The notes under the pieces were generated by a model, which worked only from the letters and a program-made list of their open reading frames with translations, had not been told where the DNA came from and made no database searches. DNA of 25,334 nucleotides, from NCBI GenBank assembly GCA_041686235.1, contig JAWLED010000040.1:1-25334 (forward strand), in the 5' to 3' direction. Origin of the DNA: JAAAOH01 sp041686235. Its GTDB lineage: Bacteria; Spirochaetota; Spirochaetia; DSM-27196; PWMO01. Shown one piece after another: positions 24,483 through 25,334 of the stretch. The position numbers and the translations under genes are program-made. How positions within the stretch are numbered: the stretch's first letter is position 1; each line of letters opens with the position of its first letter.

Positions 24483-25268
24483 ATGGAGTATCAGAATCGA
24501 CTTTACGTTGTACTATATCCGAACGTTGCGCTTATCGGTTCGCAACTCGATCCCGAAGCTTTTGCCAAGCACTATAGCATCGGCCCGACCCGTTACTACT
24601 ACGGGAAGGTGATTTTCGCCGAAATCGATGCAGACTATCGCCATCCGTATTTCGATATCGAAAGCCTGCTGCCCGAGCTCAAGGCGCACGAAGACGGCCA
24701 ACCGAAAGCGACGAAGTTCATCTCAAGCTACCGGGTGCTCGAGCATATCGACCTCGACGTCGTGCGCAAGCTCTATCTCGCTACCCACGAAGGCTACGTG
24801 CAAACGTTGGATCCGGCCCCCTATAGGGACCCTCAGGAGGCGGGCACGGTTCGCATATTCGCCGAAATTGCCCCGATTCGCATGATGGTGCTCTCCGACT
24901 ATGACTTCGAGCAGTTCGCCGAGCACATTACCGATCCCGGCTACCGCAAGGGAGCGCCGACAATGTTCTACACGCAGTTAGACGTAGATATTGAGCACTT
25001 CATTCGAGAGCTCGACGACAATCCGTTTCGTCAGTCACCGGTGCTGAGTATCCATCCTTCGTCCCTGCGCGACGCGTTCTTCGAGCTCAAGAAGTACGCC
25101 GACAAGCACACGAAAGGGCTCTGCGTGGATAGCTCCATGGACGCCGTCTCTTACAAGCAGATACGCCACGGTTTCATGTTTGCGACAAACGAGAAAACAA
25201 AGTTTTTCCCCATGCCCTCACTGCGGGAAATGGAAGATAATAACTATCGGTTCTGGAAAACCCTGTAG
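24483..25268 (+). CDS. Uncharacterised 261-aa protein coupled to the pyrophosphatase
   Basis: No family is recognised. The protein is soluble, with no signal peptide or membrane span. Its composition is rich in Tyr, Phe, Asp, Glu and His. It begins RLYVVLYPNVALIGSQLDPEAFAKHY and contains YYYGKVIFAEID, then a helical charged middle, PTMFYTQLDVDIEHFIREL, and a conserved-looking tail FFELKKYADKHTKGLCVD. The start, 2 bp after the pyrophosphatase stop with GGGGTGG inside the upstream gene as ribosome-binding site, implies coupled translation. By context it may serve the pump or PPi metabolism; there is no sequence support for a specific activity. Confidence 0.75.
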   Translation: MEYQNRLYVVLYPNVALIGSQLDPEAFAKHYSIGPTRYYYGKVIFAEIDADYRHPYFDIESLLPELKAHEDGQPKATKFISSYRVLEHIDLDVVRKLYLATHEGYVQTLDPAPYRDPQEAGTVRIFAEIAPIRMMVLSDYDFEQFAEHITDPGYRKGAPTMFYTQLDVDIEHFIRELDDNPFRQSPVLSIHPSSLRDAFFELKKYADKHTKGLCVDSSMDAVSYKQIRHGFMFATNEKTKFFPMPSLREMEDNNYRFWKTL

Positions 25269-25295
25269 GCGGACCCGCGCTCGGGCCCGGTCCGC
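25269..25295 (+). terminator. GC-rich stem-loop after the 261-aa gene
   Basis: GCGGACC (25269-25275) and GGTCCGC (25289-25295) form a perfect stem directly after the stop codon. No T-run follows, so intrinsic termination is uncertain. Its left arm shares GGCGGACCCGCG with the terminator at 14114-14125. Confidence 0.4.
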
Positions 25296-25309
25296 GCTCG
25301 GGCCCGGCC
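25276..25309. repeat. Two 17-bp tandem repeats at right edge
   Basis: The unit cgcgctcgggcccggYc occurs twice head to tail (25276-25292, 25293-25309), followed by more GC-rich sequence to the window end. Confidence 0.75.
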
Positions 25310-25334
25310 CGCGCGCGTGGCCGGCGGAGCCGGC

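Overview
The window reads as a GC-rich chromosomal segment, most likely from a free-living or halophilic member of the Spirochaetes. The basis is indirect: exported proteins with N-termini of the type common in Spirochaetaceae (Lys-Arg, a hydrophobic core, then AFAAGTQEPA), a K+-dependent membrane pyrophosphatase, and a classical E1a-E1b-E2-E3 2-oxoacid dehydrogenase operon. No rRNA, tRNA, CRISPR array, integrase or transposase was seen. Two runs of exactly 100 N are scaffold gaps. Each is flanked by an identical 99-bp copy, and collapsing the copies restores an intact reading frame in both affected genes.

Layout. Positions 1-1581 (-) hold a HAD phosphatase fused in frame to an AIR-synthase/HypE-like domain, running off the left edge. 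Positions 1599-4008 hold two convergent MFS transporters with overlapping 3' ends. Positions 4141-10017 (-) are a five-gene phospho-signalling operon: an uncharacterised 176-aa protein, a PPP/calcineurin-like phosphatase, a transmembrane Ser/Thr kinase, a polytopic membrane protein with an FHA domain, and an exported vWA protein with a C-terminal FHA-like domain. Positions 10184-11317 (-) hold an orphan beta-class DNA methyltransferase.

Positions 11411-14967 (-) hold an NtrC-family sigma54 activator, its sensor kinase with a Met-rich extracytoplasmic segment, a rho-independent terminator, and a secreted Gly/His/Met-rich protein. That last gene is preceded by a good sigma54 (-24/-12) promoter and a perfect inverted repeat. 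The arrangement resembles the ZraPSR metal/envelope-stress logic with an unrelated-looking output protein. Positions 15427-15972 (+) hold a small acidic exported protein. An octanucleotide tandem array separates it from a convergent endonuclease/exonuclease/phosphatase-family gene (16198-17079).

Positions 17103-22161 (-) are the pdh operon (E1a, E1b, E2, E3). The E3 has lost both redox-active cysteines and has changes in its nucleotide-binding motifs, while E1 and E2 look fully functional. Divergent from it, 22414-25268 (+) encode a K+-dependent membrane pyrophosphatase and, 2 bp later, an unknown 261-aa protein.

The strongest candidates for something new are the cysteine-less E3 inside a complete pdh operon, the sigma54-controlled Gly/Met/His-rich protein with its two-component system, the HAD-AIRS fusion, and the kinase/phosphatase operon whose two FHA domains lack the usual phosphothreonine-binding residues.
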